Below, piece after piece: positions 43,512 through 50,879 of a stretch of DNA of 64,000 bases. Within the stretch, counting starts at the first letter, position 1, and each line of letters starts with the position of its first letter. The stretch is from contig CAJFKV010000004.1 in NCBI GenBank assembly GCA_904387055.1, positions 1-64,000 of the forward strand, written 5' to 3'. The position numbers and the translations under genes are program-made. This stretch comes from Candidatus Heteroruminococcus faecigallinarum (GTDB lineage Bacteria; Bacillota; Clostridia; Oscillospirales; Ruminococcaceae). The notes under the pieces were generated by a model. That model saw only the letters and a list, made by a program, of their open reading frames with translations, was not told the DNA's origin and did no database searches.

Positions 43512-43517
43512 AGAACC

Positions 43518-43739
43518 ATGGTGTATTATCTTGTCTGCGGGTTGATTCTTCTCAGCGGGGGGATCCTGCTGGGGGGAGCGATTCTGGATTGGGACTGGGT
43601 TGCCACCCGGGAAAAGGAGCGGCCGAAGGGGCTGGGCCACTTTGTCTATGAGCAGTTTGGCCGCAAGGGGTACCGCGTCCTCCTGGGGTTCGGCGGCGGC
43701 ATCTGCCTGGTGACAGGGATTTTTTTGCTGCTGGCTTGA
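43518..43739 (+). CDS. Small two-TM membrane protein, Imm17-like
   Basis: A 73-residue protein with a helix at residues 2-23 (YYLVCGLILLSGGILLGGAILD), a basic loop with FGRKGYR and a second helix (VLLGFGGGICLVTGIFLLLA). This layout and the FGRKG-R motif resemble the Imm17 family seen near polymorphic toxins, but no toxin is in the window, so immunity function is a guess. It lies 6 bp after the sugar kinase. Confidence 0.6.
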   Translation: MVYYLVCGLILLSGGILLGGAILDWDWVATREKERPKGLGHFVYEQFGRKGYRVLLGFGGGICLVTGIFLLLA

Positions 43740-43746
43740 CCGTGCT

Positions 43747-43789
43747 TTCCCGGCAAAAACAAGCGTTTGGGCGTTGCTTTTGCCGGGAA
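43747..43789 (+). terminator. Hairpin with perfect 12-bp arms between the miniprotein and ppx
   Basis: TTCCCGGCAAAA and TTTTGCCGGGAA are perfect inverted repeats around a 19-nt loop. It may terminate the kinase-miniprotein transcript. Confidence 0.65.
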
Positions 43790-43835
43790 GGCCATATTTC
43801 TTGCCCAGCTGGGGAAGAATGATGGGGAAGGGAGC

Positions 43836-44750
43836 GTGATCCGGATGCTGATGGGCCTGGTGGATGTGGGGTCCAATACCATCCGCCTGGTGGTGGCCAG
43901 GCTGGAGAAGGGAACCTTTCAGGAGGTGTTTTCCCAGCGGGAATACGTGGGCCTGGTGGGCTTTGTTGCCGGCGGCCGGCTGGAACCGGCGGGGGAGGAG
44001 AAGCTGTTGGAAACCCTCTCCGCCATGGCGGCCCTCAGCCGGATGGCCGGGTGCCAGCGGATCGACGCCTTTGCCACGGCGGCCCTCCGGAAGGTGGAGG
44101 AGCCGGCGCCGCTGCTGCGGCGGATCTTCCAGCATACCGGGCTGGAGCTGCGGATCCTGTCGGGCAAGGAGGAGGCCCGGTACGACCTGCTGGGCCTTCG
44201 CTGGGAAACCGGCGCCCGGATGGGAACGGGTTTGGACCTGGGCGGCGGGAGCTGCCAGGTCTTTTCCTTTCGGGAGGGGGAGCTGGAGGAAGGGGCCTCT
44301 CTCCCCTGCGGGGCGCTGGCCCTCTATCGCCGATTCGTCAGCGGCGTCATTCCCACCAGCCGGGAACGGCGGGCCATCCGCCGCTATGTCCAGGAGGAAC
44401 TGGCCCGCTGCCCTGCCCTCCAGGGCGCGGGCCGGGGAGGCGTGTGGGGCATGGGGGGAACCGCCCGGGCGGCCCTCAAGGTTTGGCGGGCCCTTTCGGG
44501 AGAGGAAGCCTCCCTCACCCTCACCCTCTCCCAGCTGAAGGAACTGGGAGACCTGCCCACCCACATGGGGCTGGAGGGGATCAAGCTGCTGAGCAAGCTG
44601 GCTCCCCAGCGGCTCACCAGTCTGCTGCCGGGGGTCGAGGCGCTGCGCTGCATCTTGGAGCATCTGGAGGCCCGAGAGCTGACGGTGCTTCGGTCGGGTG
44701 TCCGGGAGGGATATCTGTGGCAGGCGGCCGGTGAAGAAGGGACAGACTAG
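43836..44750 (+). CDS. Ppx/GppA-family phosphatase
   Basis: A 304-residue member of the exopolyphosphatase / guanosine pentaphosphatase family, with the ASKHA-type N-terminus GLVDVGSNTIRLVVARLE, the catalytic region ATAALRKVEEPAPLL, LSGKEEARYDLLGLRW and TGLDLGGGSCQVFSF. It should hydrolyse polyphosphate or pppGpp-type substrates. Start is uncertain among GTG 43836, ATG 43845 and ATG 43851; GTG 43836 has GGGGAAG at 5 nt. The C-terminal HD-type domain seen in long Ppx proteins is missing, so this is the short form. Confidence 0.85.
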   Translation: MIRMLMGLVDVGSNTIRLVVARLEKGTFQEVFSQREYVGLVGFVAGGRLEPAGEEKLLETLSAMAALSRMAGCQRIDAFATAALRKVEEPAPLLRRIFQHTGLELRILSGKEEARYDLLGLRWETGARMGTGLDLGGGSCQVFSFREGELEEGASLPCGALALYRRFVSGVIPTSRERRAIRRYVQEELARCPALQGAGRGGVWGMGGTARAALKVWRALSGEEASLTLTLSQLKELGDLPTHMGLEGIKLLSKLAPQRLTSLLPGVEALRCILEHLEARELTVLRSGVREGYLWQAAGEEGTD

Positions 44751-44980
44751 GGTTGGCCTCCCAAGGGGGAAGACAAAAGGGAGAACCAATTCCCAGGAGA
44801 GGGACTTTTTGGCCTTGCCGATTGCCTTGAGCTCTACGGTGCTGTCGTAACGATGCTGGTGCTGGACAACGACCTGACCCAGCGGATTACCGGGGGCGGG
44901 ATGGAGGACGAAAAATAGCTTCTGGCTGCCGGCCCTGTGGCCGTTTGGTTCGTCTTGCTGGACCCTTTCGCGTGGGGCTG
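44751..44980. other. Unexplained intergenic stretch after ppx
   Basis: No ORF here has a ribosome binding site. The frame stays open past the ppx stop to TAG about 44917 and would read GLADCLELYGAVVTMLVLDND. The minus strand is also open and reads HRYDSTVELKAIGKAKKS. Neither is a recognisable protein. It may be a dispersed non-coding repeat or gene remnant. Confidence 0.4.
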
Positions 44981-45018
44981 GACTTTCGGCAGGGGCAGTG
45001 GTACAATAATACCACTGC
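44979..45018 (+). promoter_or_regulatory. Promoter with an operator palindrome before the DUF4241-like gene
   Basis: TGGACT (44979) and TACAAT (45002) are 17 bp apart. GCAGTGGTA-CAATAA-TACCACTGC (44995-45018) is a perfect 9-bp-arm inverted repeat covering the -10 and probable start, the position expected for a repressor operator. Confidence 0.65.
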
Positions 45019-45043
45019 GCCTGGAAGAAGGAAGGAATGCCGC

Positions 45044-46351
45044 ATGTATCCAACGAAAAAATGGCTCGCCCTGTGGGAGGAAAGCCGCCCCCTCCTCCAA
45101 AGCCCCTCCCCCCTGGGGGAGTACTTTGCCGCCGGGGAGCTGAATGGCCGCCGCCTGGCCCTCCTGCCCATGGGGAACCTTTCCCTGCCCACTGGCCAGC
45201 TGCTGGCCGGGGACCCCTTCTACTATTTGGATTGTCCCGATGCCCTGCCCTATTACCAGCCCCGGCCGCTGCCCACGGGGGAATTCCCCGTGCAGGCGGC
45301 GGTGCTGCTTCCCCAGGAGGGGGACGAGGGGGACTGGCCCCGGTACGCCGCCGTGGAGGTGATCTTCCGGGAGAAGGAGGCGGTCCGCTATGAGGAGGCC
45401 CTGCTGGGCAGCGAGGAGCTGGACCGGCTGGAGGAAGGGCAGTACTTCGGCTTTGATGTGAACAGCGGCCTGGCAGCCATCTGCGATCAGGAAACCCAGG
45501 AGGCCTACCGGCTGTTCTGCGACCGGTGGTACCGCCGGAATCCCCAGGGGGACCTGTGCCGGGACTATTTTGAGCCCCTCTTTGCCCAAAGCTACCGCGC
45601 CGCTCCCCTCTACCAGCGGGAACAGGGGGACTGGATCAGCTGGACGGTGCCGGGCACCCAGCTGACCATGCCCATCTTCCAAAGCGGCTATGGGGACGGG
45701 GCCTACCCGGTCTACTTCGGCTACGACGAGGAGGGGGAGATCTGCCGGCTGGTGGTCCAGTTTATCGACCTGTCCCAGCCGGAGGAGCATCCCTCCGACC
45801 AGCTTTCCCTGGCGGATTTTGACCACCAGCCCGGCCTGTCGGAGGGGGAGATCCGCCTTCCTCAGTGGGACGAGCTGTTCGGCTGCTGCGGCCCCTACAC
45901 CCTCCTGCTGAATACCGACCTGGACCACCCCCTGGACCGGTTTACCGCCGTCCAGCTGGGGGGATACGACTATCTTGTCCGCTATCAGCAGCCCATTGCC
46001 CGGGCAATCCTGGAGGGGCTGTGGAAAGAATACCCCCGCCTGCGCCGCCGTTCCCCCTGGGAGGGGGCGGAGAAGAGACGCCGCCTGCCCCCGGTCAAGA
46101 AGGCGGAGGAGCTGGCGCGGCTGCTGCGGCCGGTGACGGTGGTTCTTCACGACCAGTGCTGGGACGGCCTGCCCTATGTGGGGGTGGAGTTCCGCTGCAC
46201 CTGGGACCCCAAGTTCGGCTTTGGAGTGATGCTGTGGGAGGACCAGATTGTGGCCATGGGAGGGGCGGAAACCGCCATCCTCAGCTCCATTGCCCGCAAG
46301 GATCTGGACGCCCAGCGGAGTGCCTTCCAGCCCCATACGGAGGAATTGTAG
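45044..46351 (+). CDS. DUF4241 / DUF6985-like two-domain protein of unknown function
   Basis: A 435-residue cytoplasmic protein without signal or membrane helix. The first part matches DUF4241 in pattern (GNLSLPTGQLLAGDPFYY ... GFDVNSGLAAICDQETQEAY ... SGYGDGAYPVYFGYDEEGEICRLVVQFID). The C-terminal part (residues about 345-420, HDQCWDGLPYVGVEFRCTWDPKFGFGVMLWEDQIVAMGGAE) resembles DUF6985-type domains. Both families are of unknown function and turn up in toxin-immunity or regulatory neighbourhoods. ATG 45044 has AAGGAA upstream; the ORF-track start 44945 would precede the promoter palindrome. Confidence 0.65.
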   Translation: MYPTKKWLALWEESRPLLQSPSPLGEYFAAGELNGRRLALLPMGNLSLPTGQLLAGDPFYYLDCPDALPYYQPRPLPTGEFPVQAAVLLPQEGDEGDWPRYAAVEVIFREKEAVRYEEALLGSEELDRLEEGQYFGFDVNSGLAAICDQETQEAYRLFCDRWYRRNPQGDLCRDYFEPLFAQSYRAAPLYQREQGDWISWTVPGTQLTMPIFQSGYGDGAYPVYFGYDEEGEICRLVVQFIDLSQPEEHPSDQLSLADFDHQPGLSEGEIRLPQWDELFGCCGPYTLLLNTDLDHPLDRFTAVQLGGYDYLVRYQQPIARAILEGLWKEYPRLRRRSPWEGAEKRRRLPPVKKAEELARLLRPVTVVLHDQCWDGLPYVGVEFRCTWDPKFGFGVMLWEDQIVAMGGAETAILSSIARKDLDAQRSAFQPHTEEL

Positions 46352-46467
46352 CCGGGCCCCCTGCCTTCGGCTGTTCTTTGTGCAGATCGACGCGCGGGTG
46401 GTCGAGAAGGAGACTCCCAATTTCGGAAGCATTGGTGGAGTGTTGATCGAAAAGGAGGCTGACCGGA

Positions 46468-47313
46468 ATGACCAAGCGAGTACTGGCAGCGGTCCTGGCG
46501 GCCGGCATACTGGCCGCTGCCGGATGCGGGCGGGAACCGCTGTCCCGGGAGGATGCCGCCGCACCATCCACAATATCCCTGGAATCCTCTGCCGCCGGGG
46601 AACCTTCCCCAGGGGAAACGGCTTCCTCTTCCCAAGAAGGGTCGGCCCCTGTTTTGGAATCTTCGGCTCCTGAGGAGGCCGTCGATGGGGAAGAACCGGT
46701 CTATTACTGGACTGCGGACCCGGATCGCCGGGAACGCCTGGAGACGCTCCAGGGAAAACAGGATCTGACCGATCCGGAGATCCTGGAGCTGGCCGGGTAT
46801 CTGACCGAAAAGGCCCTCTACCTGACATACCTGGGCTATGGGGACACCATCTATGGGACCGACCGCGTCCCCCTTTCCCGGCAGCAAGAGGAAGCAGACG
46901 AGCCGGAACGGATGGAAGTGCCCTATGGGGACCAGACCTTGGTTTTCTACCGGGTCCACCATCTCCCATACACCGATTGTGGGGAACTGTGGAGGGAGAT
47001 TATCACCGTGTTTGCTCCGGAGACAGCCGAACGGGAGCTGGCGAGCCTCTTTTATAACGACGAGACGGGCCGGGGAATCTACAAGGATCTGGACGGCAAG
47101 CTGTATGTCATGGGACAGGAGAGCGTGGGCACCATCGCAAAAACATACGCGTGGGACCTGGATACGGCGGAGATTGTGGACATTTCCCCTGACAGCATCC
47201 GTCTGCAGATGGAGGTTACCCTCCGGGAACGCTGGAGCGATACCCTGGAGCTAACCTACCAGGAGGGAAGGTGGCTGTTGGGAGACAGCTATTTTGCCTC
47301 GGCGGAAACGTGA
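46468..47313 (+). CDS. Putative lipoprotein of unknown function
   Basis: A 281-residue exported protein with a signal peptide and lipobox (VLAAVLAAGILAAAGC, cysteine at about residue 20), a Ser/Glu/Pro-rich linker (residues 25-75), then a globular domain (YWTADPDRRERLETLQGKQDLTDPEILELAGYLTEKALYL ... TVFAPETAERELASLFYNDETGRGIYKDLDGKLYVMGQ). The domain resembles hypothetical lipoproteins of gut Clostridia but I cannot name a family. AAAAGGAGG precedes ATG 46468. It lies 116 bp after the DUF4241-like gene with no terminator between. Confidence 0.75.
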   Translation: MTKRVLAAVLAAGILAAAGCGREPLSREDAAAPSTISLESSAAGEPSPGETASSSQEGSAPVLESSAPEEAVDGEEPVYYWTADPDRRERLETLQGKQDLTDPEILELAGYLTEKALYLTYLGYGDTIYGTDRVPLSRQQEEADEPERMEVPYGDQTLVFYRVHHLPYTDCGELWREIITVFAPETAERELASLFYNDETGRGIYKDLDGKLYVMGQESVGTIAKTYAWDLDTAEIVDISPDSIRLQMEVTLRERWSDTLELTYQEGRWLLGDSYFASAET

Positions 47314-47387
47314 CCCTCTGCGGCGGGAATCTTGGTGGTGATACCACCTCGGGTTTGTAGATTGCTGCCGCGGGCAGAGCAAAGATG

Positions 47388-47425
47388 ATGGGCCGGGAAC
47401 CTGCTGCTGCAGGTTCCCGGCCCAT
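47388..47425. terminator. Perfect 17-bp hairpin between convergent genes
   Basis: ATGGGCCGGGAACCTGC and GCAGGTTCCCGGCCCAT pair around TGCT. It lies between the lipoprotein gene and the minus-strand coiled-coil gene. No T-run is present, but the stem is very stable. Confidence 0.65.
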
Positions 47426-47439
47426 GATGCAGGAGGGGG

Positions 47440-48381
47440 TTATTGCGGAAAGAGAGAAGCGGCCGCCACCCGGTCCAGCGATTCCCGAAGGCCCTTTGCC
47501 TCCTCGGCTGCCTGTTCCAGCTGGGCGTGGAGAAAGGCGAGAAGCTGCTGGATCTGCCCCTCCGTCTCCTGGGCCTGCTGCTGGGACTGGTCGATCCGGT
47601 GGGCGACGGCCCAATCGGCCAGCAACCCGTCGAAGAAATAATCGGCAAACCGGAGGAAGCCGTCGATCCGGACGGAGATCTCCGCCTTCAGGTGGACGTC
47701 GGCCAGCTCTGCCTGGAAGCGGTGCAGCTGCTGCTGGAGCTGCTGGGCCGCTGCCTGGGCCTCGTCCAGGCGGAAATGCTTGGCAAGGCCGGCAATCACC
47801 CCTCCCCCCAGGAGATCGCAGGTGGACCAGCCCTCGGCGTCGGCTAACAGGCGGAGAAGCTCCTGGGCGGTGGACAGTGCCTCCTGCCCGGCGGCAGCCG
47901 CCTCCTCCAGCTCCTGCCGGCGGGCTTCCTGGGCGGCCAGGCGCTGCTCCAGCGCCAGAATTTCCGCCGCGGCTTCTCCCCCTGCCCTTTTGAGGGCGGC
48001 TCGTTTCTCCTCCAGCCCCTGGGCGTAGGCCTCCTTGCAGCCGGAAAGGCGTTGCAGCTCCGCCTCCCGGCGGGCCAGCTCCTGCTCCACCCCTTCCCGC
48101 TCCCGGCGGGCGGTCTCCCACTTTACCCGGGCAGCGAGGGCCTCCAGCCGCTCTTGGTCCAGCTTTTCTTCCTTCCTGCCGGCGATGGCGTAGAAGAGAG
48201 CGGAGAGGGTGGCCCCCTCCAGCCGGTCCACATCCCCTTCCTCCTGTTCCAGGATGGTTCGCAGCCGTTTCTCGGCCTCGCTCAGCTCCTGGAGCTGGCG
48301 GCGCAGCTCCTCCACCATGGCTCGCAGCTGCTGCTGACGGGCCACCTGTCTTTGCAGGTCTTTCAAGGTACAATCGTCCAT
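47440..48381 (-). CDS. Coiled-coil protein of unknown function
   Basis: A 313-residue protein dominated by heptad-rich helices: about residues 5-60 and 65-170 (LQRQVARQQQLRAMVEELRRQLQELSEAEKRLRTILEQ; REREGVEQELARREAELQRLS) followed by a conserved-looking helical domain (GWSTCDLLGGGVIAGLAKHFRLDEAQAAAQQLQQQLHRFQAELADVHLKAEISVRIDGFLRFADYFFDGLLADWAVAHRIDQS). It has no signal or membrane segment. The start is ATG 48381 with GGGGAGG; the ORF-track start 48474 is not supported. It is the last minus-strand gene after aroA and may be co-transcribed with the aromatic operon. I do not recognise a function. Confidence 0.75.
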   Translation of the reverse strand: MDDCTLKDLQRQVARQQQLRAMVEELRRQLQELSEAEKRLRTILEQEEGDVDRLEGATLSALFYAIAGRKEEKLDQERLEALAARVKWETARREREGVEQELARREAELQRLSGCKEAYAQGLEEKRAALKRAGGEAAAEILALEQRLAAQEARRQELEEAAAAGQEALSTAQELLRLLADAEGWSTCDLLGGGVIAGLAKHFRLDEAQAAAQQLQQQLHRFQAELADVHLKAEISVRIDGFLRFADYFFDGLLADWAVAHRIDQSQQQAQETEGQIQQLLAFLHAQLEQAAEEAKGLRESLDRVAAASLFPQ

Positions 48382-48513
48382 CCCCGTTCCTCCCCTCGAT
48401 GGCTTCTGCCTCCTTTCTAGCAGGTGAGGAAGAAGTTGGCAACTGGAAACATAAGGAGCGGCGGCAGCCTGCAAAAAATCCCCGGCCGGAGGAGGCCGGG
48501 GACAGGGAATGGA

Positions 48514-49791
48514 TCAATCTTCGGCTTGTTTTTCCACCCGGGCGCCGGTGGAGGCCAGGTCCTCCCAGAAGGCGGGATAGGACTTGTTCACCGCCTGGGC
48601 GCCGGTGATGGTCACCGGCCGGCGGCAGCAGGTGGCGGCCACGGCCAGGCTCATAGCGATCCGGTGGTCGTTGTGGCAGGAGACGGTGCAACCCCCCTCC
48701 AGCGTCTCGCCCCCTGTGATCCGGATCTCGTCCTCGGTGGAAGAAAGGCGGGCGCCCATCCGGCGCAGCTCTTCCTCCATGGCGGCGATCCGGTCACTCT
48801 CCTTGAGGCGGAGCCGCCCCGCATGGCAGATCCGGCTCTCGCCTTGGCAAAAGACGGCCAGGGCGGTCAGGATGGGGCCCAGATCGGGACAGTCGGCCAG
48901 GTCGATCTCTCCCCCTGTCAGAGGGGCGGGGGTGACGGCGAACCCGTCGGGCAAAGGCACCACCCGGGCGCCGAAGGCGGCCAGATGGGAAAGAAAGACC
49001 TTGTCCCCCTGGGAGGAATCGGGGCGCAGGCCGGTGCAGCGGATGGGCCCGTTCAGGGCGCCCAGCGCCCCCCAGAAGGCCGCCTGGGAGTAGTCTCCTT
49101 CCACGGCGGCTTCCCCCAGGGCGCGGTAGGCCTGCCGCCCGGGGATGGACAGGGTGTGGGCATCCTCCCAGGAGGCCTCAATGCCGAACCGGGCCAGCAT
49201 GTCCAGGGTCATCTGGATGTAGCTGCGGGACTCCACCGGGGGGAGAAGCTCCAGCCGGGAATCCCCCGGCAGGAGGGGAAGGGCGTAGAGAAGACCGGTG
49301 ACAAATTGGGAGCTGACATCCCCCCGCAGCCGGTAAACGCCGGCCCGGAGAGGGCCCCGGAGGGTGATCCCCGCCGCCTCCTGCCGGAAGGGAAGCCCCT
49401 GCTCCGCAAAGAGATCCCGGTAAACCCCTTGGGGGCGTTCCAGCAGCCGGGGGGAGCCGGTGAGGGTGGCCTCCCGGCCGGTAAGGGCGCACAGCGGAAT
49501 CAAAAACCGCAGGGTGGAGCCGGACTCCCGGCAGGGAAGGGAGAAGGGGCCGTCGGCATGGGGGCCGCCCCTTCCGGTTACCCGGGCCCAATCCTCCCCC
49601 GTTTCCACCTGGGTTCCCAGGACGCGGAGGCAGTCGATGGTGGCCAGGATATCCTGGGACCAGGCCAGGGGCCGGACCAAGGTCTCCCCATGGGCCAGCC
49701 CGGCGGCCAGCAGCACCCGATGGGCAGCGCTTTTGGAAGGGGGGGCCTGGACGGTCCCCTGGCAGCGGGAGGGGAAGACCCGCACCTCCAT
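48514..49791 (-). CDS. aroA: 3-phosphoshikimate 1-carboxyvinyltransferase (EPSP synthase)
   Basis: A 425-residue two-domain enzyme joining shikimate-3-phosphate and PEP, the sixth step of the shikimate pathway. Motifs are APPSKSAAHRVLLAAGLAHG at the N-terminus, the LPCRESGSTLRFLIPL phosphate/PEP site, and LRLKESDRIAAMEEELRRMG and CHNDHRIAMSLAVAA at the C-terminus. LPCRESGSTLRFL is of the class II, glyphosate-tolerant-like type rather than class I (LGNAGTAMRPL). It overlaps aroF by 1 bp (TAATG). Confidence 0.95.
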   Translation of the reverse strand: MEVRVFPSRCQGTVQAPPSKSAAHRVLLAAGLAHGETLVRPLAWSQDILATIDCLRVLGTQVETGEDWARVTGRGGPHADGPFSLPCRESGSTLRFLIPLCALTGREATLTGSPRLLERPQGVYRDLFAEQGLPFRQEAAGITLRGPLRAGVYRLRGDVSSQFVTGLLYALPLLPGDSRLELLPPVESRSYIQMTLDMLARFGIEASWEDAHTLSIPGRQAYRALGEAAVEGDYSQAAFWGALGALNGPIRCTGLRPDSSQGDKVFLSHLAAFGARVVPLPDGFAVTPAPLTGGEIDLADCPDLGPILTALAVFCQGESRICHAGRLRLKESDRIAAMEEELRRMGARLSSTEDEIRITGGETLEGGCTVSCHNDHRIAMSLAVAATCCRRPVTITGAQAVNKSYPAFWEDLASTGARVEKQAED

Positions 49792-50807
49792 TACAGGTCC
49801 CTCCCGATTACCTGGGCAATTTTGCGTCCCTTCTCGATGACCGAACGGAAATTGGCCGGCTTAAGGGACTGGGCCCCGTCGCTCCAGGCGTGTTCCGGGT
49901 CGTTGTGGACCTCGATGATCAACCCGTCCGCCCCGGCGGCGATGGCGGCCAGAGACATGCTCTCCACCAGCTGCCAGTTGCCGGTGGCGTGAGAGGGGTC
50001 GATGATGATGGGAAGGTGGCTGCGCTGCTTGATGATGGGCACCACGCTCAGGTCCAGGGTGTTGCGGGTGTACTTTTCAAAGGTGCGGATTCCCCGCTCG
50101 CAGAAGATGACGTTCTCGTTGCCCCCGTCCATAATGTATTCGGCGGCCATGATCCACTCCTCGATGGTGTTGGCCAGGCCGCGCTTCAGCAGGACCGGCC
50201 GGTGCATCTTGCCCACCGCCTTCAGCAGGTCAAAGTTCTGCATGTTCCGGGCGCCGATCTGGACCAGGTCCACGTTCTCTTCAAACTCGTCGATCTTGTC
50301 GATGCTCATCAGCTCGCTGACGATGGGCAGGCCGGTGGCCTCCCGGGCCTCCCGCAGGTAGGCAATCCCTTCGGACCCCAGGCCCTGGAAGTTGTAGGGG
50401 GAGGTGCGGGGCTTGTAGGCGCCGCCCCGCAGCATGGAGCCGCCGGCCGCCTTGACCTCCCTGGCAATCTCCAGGAGGGGTTCCCGGCCTTCCACCGAGC
50501 AGGGCCCGCCGATGACCACGATCCTTTCCCGTCCGCCCACCTTGACGCCGGAGACATCCACCACGGTGTCCGCCTCGTGGAACAGGCGGTTGGCCCGCTT
50601 GTAGGGGGCGGCCACCCGCTGGACGTTGTCCACATAGGGGTTGGCGGCGATGATCTTTTCGTCCACGCCGGTGGTGTCGCCCACCACGCCGAAGACGTTG
50701 TAATCGGTGCCGCGGATCAGGGTGACCGACAGTCCCTTGGCTTCCAGGTTCTTGACGATTTTATCCGCTTCCGCCTGGGGAGCGGTTTTTTTCATGGTAA
50801 TAATCAT
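49791..50807 (-). CDS. aroF: 3-deoxy-7-phosphoheptulonate (DAHP) synthase
   Basis: A 338-residue enzyme for the first committed step (PEP + erythrose-4-phosphate). An N-terminal ferredoxin-like regulatory domain (MIITMKKTAPQAEADKIVKNLEAKGLSVTLIRG) precedes the TIM barrel (VVIGGPCSVEGREPLLEIAREVKAAGGSMLRGGAYKPRTSPYNFQGLG), as in type Ib Thermotoga-like DAHP synthases that are feedback-regulated through that domain. Start ATG 50807 follows GAGGAG; the ORF-track start 50828 is ignored. It overlaps aroA by 1 bp. Confidence 0.95.
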   Translation of the reverse strand: MIITMKKTAPQAEADKIVKNLEAKGLSVTLIRGTDYNVFGVVGDTTGVDEKIIAANPYVDNVQRVAAPYKRANRLFHEADTVVDVSGVKVGGRERIVVIGGPCSVEGREPLLEIAREVKAAGGSMLRGGAYKPRTSPYNFQGLGSEGIAYLREAREATGLPIVSELMSIDKIDEFEENVDLVQIGARNMQNFDLLKAVGKMHRPVLLKRGLANTIEEWIMAAEYIMDGGNENVIFCERGIRTFEKYTRNTLDLSVVPIIKQRSHLPIIIDPSHATGNWQLVESMSLAAIAAGADGLIIEVHNDPEHAWSDGAQSLKPANFRSVIEKGRKIAQVIGRDL

Positions 50808-50879
50808 AACAACAATCTCCTCGCACAAATAAGATAAGGGTTGGACTGCGCCCGGTGGGCGCGGGGAAGATGGATGCGC

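Noticed and set aside
42471-45053. 860-aa minus-strand ORF
   Set aside because: Shadow of the sugar kinase, miniprotein and ppx genes. Only its 44751-44980 part lies outside genes and is reported separately as unexplained.
44834-46969. 711-aa minus-strand ORF
   Set aside because: Shadow of the DUF4241-like and lipoprotein genes, both of which have proper ribosome binding sites.
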